Shown here: piece after piece, positions 1 through 7,929 of the stretch
Layout of the letters: every line of letters starts with the position of its first letter
Position numbering within the stretch: the first letter of the stretch is position 1
IMG/VR virus record: IMGVR_UViG_3300006749_000192
Coordinates: 1 to 20,431 of that record
From: a virus
Strand: one strand, 5' to 3'
DNA: 20,431 nt
Notes under the pieces: model-generated
What the model saw: the letters and a program-made list of their open reading frames with translations, nothing else
Databases searched by the model: none
Told to the model about the DNA's origin: nothing
Position numbers and translations under genes: made by a program

Positions 1-142
1 GGTCGTTCGTGCGCGCGTTTTTTATCTAGGCACGTCGTTGAGACTTTATTGAGAATAGGGCTAAGGGTGTACTACTGGCACACGGCCCCTATCCCGCCCT
101 ACTTTGGGGGCGTTAAATCAACTTAGGCTCAATTAAAACTGA
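1..142. other. Non-coding left end upstream of terminase; possible packaging-site region
   Basis: No ORF is supported here. What can be seen: a GC-alternating palindrome at 11-16 followed by a T run at 18-23; the hexamer GTCGTT at 2-7 and 34-39; the hexamer TTGAGA at 38-43 and 49-54, one helical turn (11 bases) apart; and a small inverted repeat CGCCC (95-99) / GGGCG (108-112) with an 8-base loop. In lambda-like phages the cos site lies just upstream of the small terminase gene, so this is the natural place for terminase recognition, but that function is inference. The hairpin could equally be the terminator of an upstream gene. No convincing -35/-10 pair was found. Confidence 0.35.
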
Positions 143-628
143 ATGTTGATAACTAAGGCAGAAGCTGCGCGGATAGTTGGAGTTAGCGGGCAAGCTGTGG
201 CGCAGGCGATTAAGCACGGCCGCATCACTGTTGTTGCGCAGGACGGCAGGGAGTGGATTGAGCGTGACGGCTTGGAAAAGACGTGGGCAGAGAACAGCAG
301 GAAGCGAATGCCGAATATCAGACAACATCGGCCGGGGCCAACTGTTGAGCGGCGCACAGAAGAGCTACCTGATTACAACGAAAGCCGCGCACGTACTGAA
401 TGGCTGCGCGCTGAGCTGATGGAGCTTGAGCGGGCAGAGAAAGAAAGCGAGCTTGTGCGTGCTGATGAGGTGGCTAAGGCTTGGGGTGATTTAGTTGCGA
501 TAACGCGTACCAAAATGATGGCGGTTCCATCAAAAGCTAAACAGCGGATACCGGAGATTCCGGCGGATGCGTTCATTGCCCTTGAAGAGATTGTGCGTGA
601 GGCCCTGGAGGATCTGGCTAATGGCTGA
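143..628 (+). CDS. terS: Terminase small subunit (Nu1-like DNA-packaging protein)
   Basis: 161 residues. The N-terminal 30 residues (TKAEAARIVGVSGQAVAQAI) read as a helix-turn-helix of the Nu1/MerR-like type, which in lambda-type terminases binds the cos site. The rest is charged and helical (about residues 70-125), consistent with oligomerisation and contact with the large subunit at the C-terminus. The ATG at 143 directly follows an in-frame TGA (140-142), so no upstream start is possible; the upstream Shine-Dalgarno is weak. The end overlaps the large subunit start by 8 bases. The call rests on the HTH, the size and the position directly before a gpA-type large subunit. Sequence similarity among small terminases is always low, so the family is less certain than the role. 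Confidence 0.8.
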   Translation: MLITKAEAARIVGVSGQAVAQAIKHGRITVVAQDGREWIERDGLEKTWAENSRKRMPNIRQHRPGPTVERRTEELPDYNESRARTEWLRAELMELERAEKESELVRADEVAKAWGDLVAITRTKMMAVPSKAKQRIPEIPADAFIALEEIVREALEDLANG

Positions 629-2486
629 CATTGCTGAGCTGATGCGTGGGGCTTTGGAAACGTTCCGCCCTCCTGAGAAGCTGACGCTGAGTGAGTGGGC
701 TGATCGTTATGCGTTCTTATCTGCTGAATCGAGTGCGGAAGCTGGCCGGTGGCACACGCTGCCGTATCAAAAGGGAATGATGGACGCGGTGACTGATCCG
801 GCTGTGGAGCAGATCACGGTGATGAAGTCAGCGCGTGTTGGTTACACCAAGATGATCAACCACGCGATTGGTTATCACGTCCATCAGGACGCTTGTCCGA
901 TCATGGTTGTGCAGCCGACTGTGGAAGACGCGCAGGGCTACTCGAAGGAAGAGATCGCCCCAATGTTGAGAGACACACCTTGCCTGACTGGCTTGGTGAG
1001 TGAGTCGAAAGCGAAGGACGGGAACAACACGATTTTGCAGAAGAATTTTCCAGGCGGAACGTTGTCACTGGTAGGAGCTAATTCACCGCGTGGCTTTAGA
1101 CGTGTTAGCCGAAGGGTTGTTTTGTTCGATGAGGTAGACGGTTATCCGGCGTCAGCAGGATCTGAGGGTGATCAGATCAAGCTAGGTATCAAGCGAACTG
1201 AGTATTACTGGAACCGCAAAATCATTGCCGGCAGCACGCCAACAGTTAAGGACTTCAGCCGTATCGAGCGGATGTTTGAAGAGTCAGATAAAAGACGCTA
1301 CTTCGTGCCATGCCCAGATTGTGGCTATATGCAGGTTTTGGAGTGGGAAAACATCAAGTGGATCAACAATGATCCAGAGACTGCTGCCTATGCTTGCAAA
1401 GGTTGCGGTGTTTTAATACCGCACAGCAAGAAGCGCTGGATGGTTGAGCGCGGTGAGTGGCGGGCTACTGCGCAGGGCAACGGTAAGCATGCAGGGTTTC
1501 ACATTTGGGCGGCATACAGCTACAGCCCCAACGCAACGTGGGCTGATCTTGTCGCTGAGTTTTTAGAAGCCAAGTCAAATCCAGAGCAGTTGCGCGTCTG
1601 GATCAATACCACCCTTGGCCAAACGTGGTCTGACGATTACAGCAGCGCGATGAGTGCTGAGGCGCTGGTTGAACGCTGCGAGGATTACGAGGAGGGTGTG
1701 TTGCCTGCTGGTGTCTTGGCCGTCACGATTGGTGTTGACGTGCAGGGTGGCGGCGGAACGCTTGGAGAGAGATTGGCCATCAGCGTGTGGGGCTGGGGCC
1801 GCAAGGAAGAGGGCTGGCTGATTCAATATGTCGAGATCGCGGGGGACCCGACGCGCTCTGAGGTTTGGAAGCGTCTAGACGAATTCGTAATGCGTAAGTG
1901 GCCGCATGAACTTGGCTTTAAGTTAAAAGCTGATTTTATTGCTGTTGACTCTGGCGGCTTAGCAACGTCTGAGGTCTATCAGTATGCGCGAGAACGCAGA
2001 ACCCACGGCGTGATTGCGATCAAGGGTTCAAGCCAGCGGGATAAGCCTGCTATAGGCAAGGCTACGAGAGTGGACATTAATGCGAAGGGCAAGAACATCA
2101 AAAACGGGGCGCAACTGTTCCCTGTCGGCGTTCATTCAATTAAGAACACCATGGCCGGCCGCTTGAAGTACACCGAGCAGGGTGAGGGTTACTTGCACTT
2201 TCACGCGACGACAGGGGAGGACTATTTCAAAATGCTCACGGCTGAAAAACAGGCGATCAAATTCCGCAACGGCTTCCCTGAGCGCATTTGGGTCAAGAAA
2301 GGCGGCGCAAGGAACGAGAGCTGGGACACATTGATTTATGCCTATGCCTGTCTGCAGTTGCTTTACCGCAAATATGATCGGCGAACGATTTGGGATCAGT
2401 TGGAAAAGCGCCTTGAGGAGCCGCTAAGATCGAAGGAAGCAACGCCTAAAGGAGTTGCGGCGCCGTCGTTCGTTAACAACTGGTGA
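621..2486 (+). CDS. terL: Terminase large subunit, lambda gpA family
   Basis: 621 residues. The motor ATPase and nuclease that cuts concatemeric DNA and pumps it through the portal. Visible landmarks (numbering from the ATG at 621): the deviant Walker A typical of gpA proteins, KSARVGYTK, at 69-77; Walker B VVLFDE at 166-171; a zinc-finger-like pair C231/C234 and C259/C262; and nuclease-domain acidic residues in GVDVQ (D373), AVDSGG (D443) and WDTLIYAYA (D569). Length fits the family (about 600-650). I chose 621 over an in-frame start at 567 because it begins with a typical MADIAEL N-terminus, has GGAG 10 bases upstream and overlaps terS by only 8 bases. It ends in a GTGA overlap with the next gene. 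GpA-type enzymes usually generate cohesive ends, so this phage probably packages by cos (inference). Confidence 0.96.
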   Translation: MADIAELMRGALETFRPPEKLTLSEWADRYAFLSAESSAEAGRWHTLPYQKGMMDAVTDPAVEQITVMKSARVGYTKMINHAIGYHVHQDACPIMVVQPTVEDAQGYSKEEIAPMLRDTPCLTGLVSESKAKDGNNTILQKNFPGGTLSLVGANSPRGFRRVSRRVVLFDEVDGYPASAGSEGDQIKLGIKRTEYYWNRKIIAGSTPTVKDFSRIERMFEESDKRRYFVPCPDCGYMQVLEWENIKWINNDPETAAYACKGCGVLIPHSKKRWMVERGEWRATAQGNGKHAGFHIWAAYSYSPNATWADLVAEFLEAKSNPEQLRVWINTTLGQTWSDDYSSAMSAEALVERCEDYEEGVLPAGVLAVTIGVDVQGGGGTLGERLAISVWGWGRKEEGWLIQYVEIAGDPTRSEVWKRLDEFVMRKWPHELGFKLKADFIAVDSGGLATSEVYQYARERRTHGVIAIKGSSQRDKPAIGKATRVDINAKGKNIKNGAQLFPVGVHSIKNTMAGRLKYTEQGEGYLHFHATTGEDYFKMLTAEKQAIKFRNGFPERIWVKKGGARNESWDTLIYAYACLQLLYRKYDRRTIWDQLEKRLEEPLRSKEATPKGVAAPSFVNNW

Positions 2487-3052
2487 TTAAACACCCGGCT
2501 GAAATCAGGATTGGCGACACCGTAATTTTTGATGTCCCGTCTTTTGCCAACAGCATTGGTACGACTATCGACAACAGTTACACGCTGACTTGGTACGGGC
2601 GGACAAATCAGGGCAACAAAGGCGCAGCAGTAACGGGCACAGATCAGGGCGACGGATGGCGCATCACAATTCCGTCGTCAACGACTGATGACTGGGTTGC
2701 TGGAACTTGGTTCTTTCAACTTGTAGCAGTCAGCGGCTCGACGCAGTTCCTCGCAGGCGAGGGTCAATTTAAAGCGATTGAAAGCCTTGCCTACACCGGA
2801 ACGCCTGCGGCGTTTGATGGTCGCAGCCGTGCGCAAGTTGATCTTGATCAGGTTGAGGCTGCAATTCGCACGATTCTTGACGGTGGCGCCGTTAAGAGTT
2901 ATTCAATCGCTGGCCGTAATTTGCAGAAATATGAGCTAACAGATTTATTGGCGTTGAAAACTAGACTGCTAGCTGAGGTTAAGCGTGAGCAGACAGCTGA
3001 TCTGATTCGCAATGGCCAGGGCAATCCCCACAACTTGTTCGTGAGATTCTGA
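2483..3052 (+). CDS. gpW-like head-tail joining protein with N-terminal beta-sandwich domain
   Basis: 189 residues, GTG start overlapping the terL stop. The C-terminal part (about residues 115-175) has the gpW signature: a helix around DLDQVEAAIRTIL, then a short hairpin (VKSYSIAGRNLQKYELTD) and a second helix LLALKTRLLAEVKRE. GpW plugs the portal after packaging and makes the site for the tail connector. The first roughly 100 residues are different: beta-rich, starting with IRIGDTVIFDVP and containing Trp-flanked strands, reminiscent of an Ig-like domain found in some phage proteins. Free gpW is only about 70 residues, so this is a fusion. Its position between terminase and portal matches lambda (A-W-B). 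The gpW part is confident; the function of the N-terminal domain is unknown, possibly a surface or head-binding module. Confidence 0.8.
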   Translation: MIKHPAEIRIGDTVIFDVPSFANSIGTTIDNSYTLTWYGRTNQGNKGAAVTGTDQGDGWRITIPSSTTDDWVAGTWFFQLVAVSGSTQFLAGEGQFKAIESLAYTGTPAAFDGRSRAQVDLDQVEAAIRTILDGGAVKSYSIAGRNLQKYELTDLLALKTRLLAEVKREQTADLIRNGQGNPHNLFVRF

Positions 3053-4602
3053 TGGGCGTTCGATCTGCATTCCGCGAACTGTTCAGGCGTGAGCGGCCTC
3101 AGCGCCGCCGTAGTTATGCAGGCGCAAGAGTTAGCCGGCTGACTGCTGATTGGGTGACGAGTGGCACCAGTGCTGACAGTGAAATTAAATCCAGCATCAA
3201 GATGCTGCGCAACCGTGCGCGGCAGCTTTGCAGAGATAACGATTACGCAAAACAGGCGCTTAGGAGCATTACTAATAACGTGATCGGTCATGGCATTCAT
3301 CACCAGTCACAGGTACGGATGCAACGCGGTGGAAGGATGGATGAGGATGTTAATGCCCGCATCCATCAAGCCTGGATGCGTTGGAGCCATAAGACCCGCT
3401 GCGATGTCAGCGGCCTACTGAGTTTTTATGACATGGAGCGGCTTTTGTGCCGCAGCTTGGCTGAGTCAGGTGAGGTGTTTATCAGGATTATCCGCCGACC
3501 TTTTGGTGAAAGCGGGATTCCGTTTGCGTTGCAAGTGCTGGAGTCAGACTATTTGATTGATGACGATGTTCAGGCCACTAAGGACGGTAAGACCGTTCGC
3601 ATGGGCATTGAGCGGGACAAGTATCTACGGCCCATTGCTTACAACTTCTATGCCAACCATCCTGGCGATGTTTACGCCGGCAATCTGCGCACGTCACGCC
3701 GCATCCGTGTTGATGCTGTTGATGTCATCCATCTGTTTATACCTGAGCGCCCAAGTCAGACACGCGGTGTGACTTGGTTTGCATCTGCGTTGCAGCGTCT
3801 GCACATGCTCGACGGCTACGAGAATGCAGAACTTGTGCGTGCGCGGGCCAGCAGCGCGTTGATGGGATTCATCACCAGCCCTGAGGGTGAGCTGATCGGT
3901 GATGACGTGGTGGATGGTGAGCGCGTGACAGACTTTCAGCCTGGCGTGTTCAAGTACCTGGACCCCGGGCAAAGCGTTGAGGTGCCGCAGCTGGATGCAC
4001 CTGATGGCCAGCTTGAGGCGTTCACTCGGTCAATGTTGCGTGCTGCAGCTGCTGGAATCGGCGTGAGCTTTGAAAGCATCAGCAAAAACTATTCCATGAG
4101 CAACTACAGCAGCAGCCGGCTGAGCTTGCTTGAGGAGCGGGACACATATAAGTGTTTGCAGCGTTATTTCATCGAAAACTTCCATCACATCGTTTTCGAG
4201 AAGTGGCTTGATATGGCAGTGCTCAGCGGAACACTGAACCTACCGGGTTACGAAACTGACCCTGAGCGTTATCGAGCCAGTAAGTGGGTGCCGCGCACTT
4301 GGGAATGGGTCGATCCCCAGAAAGAAGTTGCGGCCTACAAGGCAGCAGTCCGCAGCGGTTTTAAGACACTTGGCCAAGTCATCAGTGAGCAAGGGGGCGA
4401 CATTGAAGAGGTTCTCACCATGCGTCAGGCAGAGCTGGCGATGCTGGATGAGAAGAACATCATCACGGACACTGATCCCAGCGAGGTCAACGGTGGCGGT
4501 GGTGTTCAGCCTGGATTAGGCATGGGTGCCGTCCCGGCCTTTGATGACACTGACCCACCGGTATCTGATGAGGAGGAGGCCCAGGAAGATGGCGACGATT
4601 GA
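3052..4602 (+). CDS. Portal protein, lambda gpB family
   Basis: 516 residues. Forms the dodecameric ring at one capsid vertex through which DNA enters and leaves and to which the tail attaches. Family features: an N-terminal basic stretch; the segment LTADWVTSGTSADSEIKSSI followed by RNRARQLCRDNDYAKQAL and NNVIGHGI, which is the hallmark of the lambda-type portals; a central SGEVFIRI / LESDYL region; and the C-terminal acidic tail (DDTDPPVSDEEE) common in these proteins. Length is normal (lambda gpB 533). ATG at 3052 overlaps the previous stop by one base (TGATG). The last 14 bases overlap the protease/capsid gene, whose Shine-Dalgarno is encoded in the portal acidic tail. Confidence 0.95.
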   Translation: MGVRSAFRELFRRERPQRRRSYAGARVSRLTADWVTSGTSADSEIKSSIKMLRNRARQLCRDNDYAKQALRSITNNVIGHGIHHQSQVRMQRGGRMDEDVNARIHQAWMRWSHKTRCDVSGLLSFYDMERLLCRSLAESGEVFIRIIRRPFGESGIPFALQVLESDYLIDDDVQATKDGKTVRMGIERDKYLRPIAYNFYANHPGDVYAGNLRTSRRIRVDAVDVIHLFIPERPSQTRGVTWFASALQRLHMLDGYENAELVRARASSALMGFITSPEGELIGDDVVDGERVTDFQPGVFKYLDPGQSVEVPQLDAPDGQLEAFTRSMLRAAAAGIGVSFESISKNYSMSNYSSSRLSLLEERDTYKCLQRYFIENFHHIVFEKWLDMAVLSGTLNLPGYETDPERYRASKWVPRTWEWVDPQKEVAAYKAAVRSGFKTLGQVISEQGGDIEEVLTMRQAELAMLDEKNIITDTDPSEVNGGGGVQPGLGMGAVPAFDDTDPPVSDEEEAQEDGDD

Positions 4603-6982
4603 AGGCGTTGAGATTGACCTGATGCCGACTGAAGGCATGAGGGAAGAGGCGCAGCGTTATCGCGATTGGAAAGCTGATGGCGAAGCTGGCGGCACTGAAG
4701 TCGCAGCACGCAGAGCCACGCAGATTCTGAGCGGTGACGAGCTGAGCCCTGATGTTGTGATTGAGATGAATGCTTGGTTTGCTCGCCATGAGGTGGACAA
4801 ACAAGGAGAAGGTTTTACGCCTGATGAGGATGGTTATCCATCAGCCGGCAGAGTCGCCTGGGCGGCATGGGGAGGAGACGCAGGAATGAGGTGGAGTAGC
4901 GGCAAAGCAGATAGAATTAAAGAAATTCGTGATAGGAGCATGGACACGAATAGGGCAGAGCCTGATGAGCTTTCTGTTGGCGATTTTGTCCAATGGCGCT
5001 CATCTGGAGGGCAGGCCAAAGGCAAGATCGATCGCATCGAACGCGACGGCTCGATCAACGTGCCCGATTCCGAGTTCACCATCAACGGTGATGAGGATGA
5101 CCCTGCTGCCTTGATCACTGTTTATCGCGAGGGCGACGAAGGCTGGGAAGAGACTGATGTGCAGGTTGGCCATCGTTTCTCTGCACTGACAAAGATTGCT
5201 GCTCTGCGTTGGCTTGAGGGCAAAACTTATCAGCGCAGCGAGACAACTTCTATTGATGAGGTTGAGGATCGCACTTTTGAGTTTCCTTTCTCGTCTGAAT
5301 ATCCCGTCGCTCGTTACTTCGGAAACGAGATCTTGAGCCATGACAAGGGCGCGGCTGATCTTGACCGTTTGAATGACAGCGCACCTCTGCTGTTCAACCA
5401 TGACGCCAACCGAGTGATTGGCGTTGTCGAGCGTGCATATATGAACGATGAAAAGCGCAAGGGCTATGCACGCGTGCGGTTTAGCCGCAATGAGTTTGCT
5501 CAGCAAGTGTTGAGTGATGTGAAGGATGGCATTCTTCGAAATGTCTCCTTCGGCTACTCCATTGACAAAATGGAGGAGCGAGAAGATGGCAACTTTGTTG
5601 CCACTTCATGGCGACCTTACGAATTGTCGGTCGTTTCGATCCCAGCTGACCCCCATCAGGTGGGTTTCGGACGCTCGATTATTGAGGACGCCGAACCCGA
5701 ACCCGCTGCCTCGGCAGCAATAACCACACCACCTGTTCCTGAAATGGAAAACACCACGCCTGATATGGAAGTGGTGCGGGCCGAGGCCGTTGAGGCTGAG
5801 CGTTCCCGCATCGCTGAAGTGACAAGCCTGTGCAATAAGCACGGCATGGAGGATCTGGGCCGTCAGCTCGTCGAGTCTGGCCGTTCGATCAACGAAGCAC
5901 GGGCTGCCGTGCTGGAAAAACTCAACATCAAAGAGGAGCCCGTGAACATGAAGGCCGCTGAAATTGGCCTCAGTGAAAAGGAAAGCCGCAGCTTTTCTTT
6001 CATGCGTGCCATTAACTACTTGGCCAACCCAACCGATCGCGCTGCCCGTGAGGCTGCTGCGTTTGAGATTGAATCATCTGAAGCAGCTGCTGACAAGCTT
6101 GGCCGCGCTTCCCGTGGCATCACCATCCCGGTAGATGTGATGCGTCGCGATCTCAACGTGGGCACCGCCACCGCTGGTGGCAACTTGGTTGAGACCGAGC
6201 TGGATTCTGCAAACTTCATTGATCTGCTTCGGAATGCTTCTGCTCTGGATCAAGCTGGCGCAACCGTGCTGACTGGCCTTTCTGGCAACGTCAACATTCC
6301 CCGCCAGTCCGGTGCTGCTACGGCTTACTGGGTTGCTGAGTCTGGTTCACCCACCGAGTCACAGCAGACCATTGATCAGGTCGCATTGACGCCCAAGACC
6401 TGCGGTGCTTTCACCGACTTCAGCCGCAAGCTGATGATTCAGTCCTCAATTGACGTTGAGAACATGGTTCGTGGTGACTTGGCCAAGGTGCTGGCTCTTG
6501 AGATCGACCGCGTCGGTCTGTATGGCTCCGGCTCCTCCAACCAGCCGCTGGGCCTGAAGGACACTACCGGCGTTCTGACTGAGGACTTCTCTGCGAACAC
6601 TCCGACCTTTGCTGAGGTTGTGGCTCTAGAAAGCGACGTTTCAGGCGCTAACGCCCTGCTCGGTTCTCCTGTCTATGTGATGAACGCCGCAATGGCTGGC
6701 AGCCTTAAAACTGCTACCAAGGATTCTGGATCTGGTCAGTTCATCCTTCAGGGCGGTGAGGTTAACGGCTATCGCGCTGTGATCTCCAACCAAGTTGCAA
6801 GCAACGATCTGTGGTTCGGCAATTTTTCCGACCTGATCATTGCCTACTTCTCTGGTCTTGATCTGATGGTTGATCCCTTCACTGGCAGCACTTCCGGCAC
6901 CGTTCGCGTGGTTGCTCTGCAGGATGTGGACATTGCAGCCCGCCATGGCGCGAGCTTCTCACGCGGCAACAACAGCCTCTGA
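4589..6982 (+). CDS. Prohead protease / major capsid protein fusion with two extra N-terminal domains
   Basis: 797 residues; start at 4589 chosen for AGGAGG 9 bases upstream (an in-frame ATG at 4526 lacks one and would lie deep inside the portal gene). Domains by eye: 1-115, an uncharacterised phage domain with LSPDVVIEMNAWFARHE, GYPSAGRVAW and AAWGGDAG motifs; 127-203, a small Tudor/SH3-like domain (SVGDFVQWRSSGGQAKGKI ... GHRFSALTKI) resembling DUF2945-like and XkdF N-terminal segments; about 225-365, HK97-type (U35) prohead protease with LLFNHD (H271), NVSFGY (S320) and YELSVVSIPAD (E345), spaced as expected for the catalytic residues; 380-450, a helical linker like the scaffold/delta segment; about 454-797, HK97-fold major capsid (TATAGGNLVET, LARE-like core, C-terminal REGASF-like end ARHGASF). 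The protease presumably frees the capsid subunit during maturation. Protease-capsid fusions are known; the added two N-terminal domains are less usual. The catalytic assignment is by spacing only. Confidence 0.93.
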   Translation: MATIEGVEIDLMPTEGMREEAQRYRDWKADGEAGGTEVAARRATQILSGDELSPDVVIEMNAWFARHEVDKQGEGFTPDEDGYPSAGRVAWAAWGGDAGMRWSSGKADRIKEIRDRSMDTNRAEPDELSVGDFVQWRSSGGQAKGKIDRIERDGSINVPDSEFTINGDEDDPAALITVYREGDEGWEETDVQVGHRFSALTKIAALRWLEGKTYQRSETTSIDEVEDRTFEFPFSSEYPVARYFGNEILSHDKGAADLDRLNDSAPLLFNHDANRVIGVVERAYMNDEKRKGYARVRFSRNEFAQQVLSDVKDGILRNVSFGYSIDKMEEREDGNFVATSWRPYELSVVSIPADPHQVGFGRSIIEDAEPEPAASAAITTPPVPEMENTTPDMEVVRAEAVEAERSRIAEVTSLCNKHGMEDLGRQLVESGRSINEARAAVLEKLNIKEEPVNMKAAEIGLSEKESRSFSFMRAINYLANPTDRAAREAAAFEIESSEAAADKLGRASRGITIPVDVMRRDLNVGTATAGGNLVETELDSANFIDLLRNASALDQAGATVLTGLSGNVNIPRQSGAATAYWVAESGSPTESQQTIDQVALTPKTCGAFTDFSRKLMIQSSIDVENMVRGDLAKVLALEIDRVGLYGSGSSNQPLGLKDTTGVLTEDFSANTPTFAEVVALESDVSGANALLGSPVYVMNAAMAGSLKTATKDSGSGQFILQGGEVNGYRAVISNQVASNDLWFGNFSDLIIAYFSGLDLMVDPFTGSTSGTVRVVALQDVDIAARHGASFSRGNNSL
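5933..5950 (+). promoter_or_regulatory. Candidate internal ribosome binding site and start for free major capsid protein
   Basis: GAGGAG at 5933-5938 lies 9 bases before an in-frame ATG at 5948-5950 (M454 of the fusion), exactly at the junction between the helical delta-like linker and the capsid domain. Initiation here would give a 344-residue free capsid protein of normal HK97-class size. The purine-rich bases also encode the K-E-E of the linker, so coincidence is possible. Confidence 0.45.
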
Positions 6983-6984
6983 TT

Positions 6985-7197
6985 ATGAAGATCGAGATCC
7001 GTAAACAGGTCACGCTGTCGGGTCAAGTCGTCCGCATTGGGGAAGTCGTCGAGGCTTCCCTAACGGATGCAACGATCCTTCTGGCTCAAGCTGCAGCCGT
7101 TCCCTATGTGGAGCCCGTGCAGTCTGAGGAAACGCCAACGCCTAAGGCAGAGGCAAAACCGAAAACCACTACACGCCGGAGGGCTAAACAATCATGA
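6985..7197 (+). CDS. Small hypothetical protein downstream of capsid
   Basis: 70 residues, ATG two bases after the capsid stop, ATGA overlap with the next gene. The first 40 residues form a compact beta-type unit (MKIEIRKQVTLSGQVVRIGE ... LAQAAAVPYV), a pattern often seen in tiny proteins encoded right after major capsid genes; the remainder is a low-complexity Pro/Glu/Lys tail ending in the basic stretch TTRRRAKQS, which could contact DNA or the inner capsid. Role not known; a head-associated function is inferred from position alone. Confidence 0.7.
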   Translation: MKIEIRKQVTLSGQVVRIGEVVEASLTDATILLAQAAAVPYVEPVQSEETPTPKAEAKPKTTTRRRAKQS

Positions 7198-7571
7198 CCG
7201 TCCAAAATCTGGGCACCAAAACAACTCTCTTGTCGCTTTCGGCAAGTGATGTGGTCACTGCCAGTGCCAACCGCACTGGCGTTGATCTAGTTGACTACGA
7301 GGGCGACATTATGGCCGTTCTTGATGCTGAAGCCGGTGGTTCTGGCATCACCTACGCCGTGAAGATCCAGGACTCTGCGGACAACAGCACTTTTGCTGAT
7401 GTCTCTGGTCTTGCCTTCACGACCACGACTGCCAACACCGCACTGACCGAGACCCTTCGCATCAACAGCGATGAGGTCAAGCGTTACATCCGTGCCGTTG
7501 TAACCGTTGCTGGTGGTACTGGTGCTGGTGCTCTGAGCGTTGTCGCTCTGGGTTCTAAGAAGTACGGTTGA
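7194..7571 (+). CDS. Putative head decoration or head-completion protein
   Basis: 125 residues, predicted all-beta, rich in Thr, Ala and Ser. The pattern VDYEGDIMAVLDAEAGGSG, then YAVKIQDSADNSTFADV, then VKRYIRAVVTVAGGTGAG, matches a widespread family of small beta-sandwich phage proteins found between capsid and connector genes. No signal peptide, no cysteine. Starts at an ATGA overlap with the preceding gene. A capsid-decoration or stabilising role is the likeliest reading from composition and position, but the sequence does not prove it. Confidence 0.7.
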   Translation: MTVQNLGTKTTLLSLSASDVVTASANRTGVDLVDYEGDIMAVLDAEAGGSGITYAVKIQDSADNSTFADVSGLAFTTTTANTALTETLRINSDEVKRYIRAVVTVAGGTGAGALSVVALGSKKYG

Positions 7572-7573
7572 CC

Positions 7574-7852
7574 ATGGCAATCACTGAGGATCTCGACGTT
7601 TTCATGGCTGACTTTGGCCTCAGCTGCACAGCTGGCGCCACAACTGCCAAGGGAATTCTCGACATGCCCGGTGAGGTGGTGGCTGGGGGAATGGTCCTGT
7701 CAACCGACTATTCCCTCACTACTCGTTTTTCAAATTTCGGAACTCTTATCAATGGTGACTCGATCACCGTTGATGGGACTGCTTACACGGTGAGAGACAA
7801 CCGGCCGATTGGTGACGGCAAGTTCGTTGAGATCTCATTGCAGAAAACCTGA
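7574..7852 (+). CDS. Head-tail connector protein (gpFII/tail-attachment-like)
   Basis: 92 residues from ATG 7574; an in-frame TTG at 7568 would add two residues. N-terminal DLDVFMADFGLSCT, a central beta region MVLSTDYSLTTRFSNF, then LINGDSITVDGTAYTVRDNRPIGDGKFVEISL. This is the arrangement of small head-tail joining proteins of the lambda gpFII / DUF-type attachment class: an N-terminal helix, then a beta barrel with a GD-x-V-G-x-x-Y-x-V-R strand pair and a C-terminal strand. It probably forms the ring on top of the gpW-like connector to which the tail terminator docks. Ends in TGATG with a 25-codon ORF. Confidence 0.72.
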   Translation: MAITEDLDVFMADFGLSCTAGATTAKGILDMPGEVVAGGMVLSTDYSLTTRFSNFGTLINGDSITVDGTAYTVRDNRPIGDGKFVEISLQKT

Positions 7853-7929
7853 TGGCCATTTCTAGTCCCTACGCGCGTCCTGCCCGGCCTAGCGTGGTTT
7901 GCAACATCTTTCAAATTGCCGGGGCTTAG
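7852..7929 (+). CDS. 25-residue mini-ORF between connector and tail terminator genes
   Basis: ATG overlaps the preceding stop by one base (TGATG) and the TAG at 7927-7929 is two bases before the next start, so it fills the interval exactly. It encodes MAISSPYARPARPSVVCNIF plus five more residues. The coupling geometry is the same as at the real gene junctions, which argues for translation; it may be only a ribosome hand-over peptide or the remnant of a longer gene. No family recognised. Confidence 0.35.
   Translation: MAISSPYARPARPSVVCNIFQIAGA

Noticed and set aside
38-75. Sigma-70-type promoter using TTGAGA as -35
   Set aside because: No acceptable -10 element at 16-18 bases from either TTGAGA copy.
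567-620. Longer N-terminus for the large terminase
   Set aside because: The 18 extra residues are basic and unlike the family; the ATG at 621 has better spacing from GGAG and a short overlap with terS.
4526-4588. Longer N-terminus for the protease/capsid fusion
   Set aside because: Would overlap the portal gene by 77 bases with no ribosome binding site, whereas AGGAGG precedes 4589.
2899-5506. Minus-strand ORFs of 90-170 codons (for example 2899-3303, 3694-3972, 5000-5506)
   Set aside because: All are antisense to confidently identified structural genes, have no recognisable motifs and lack operon context.
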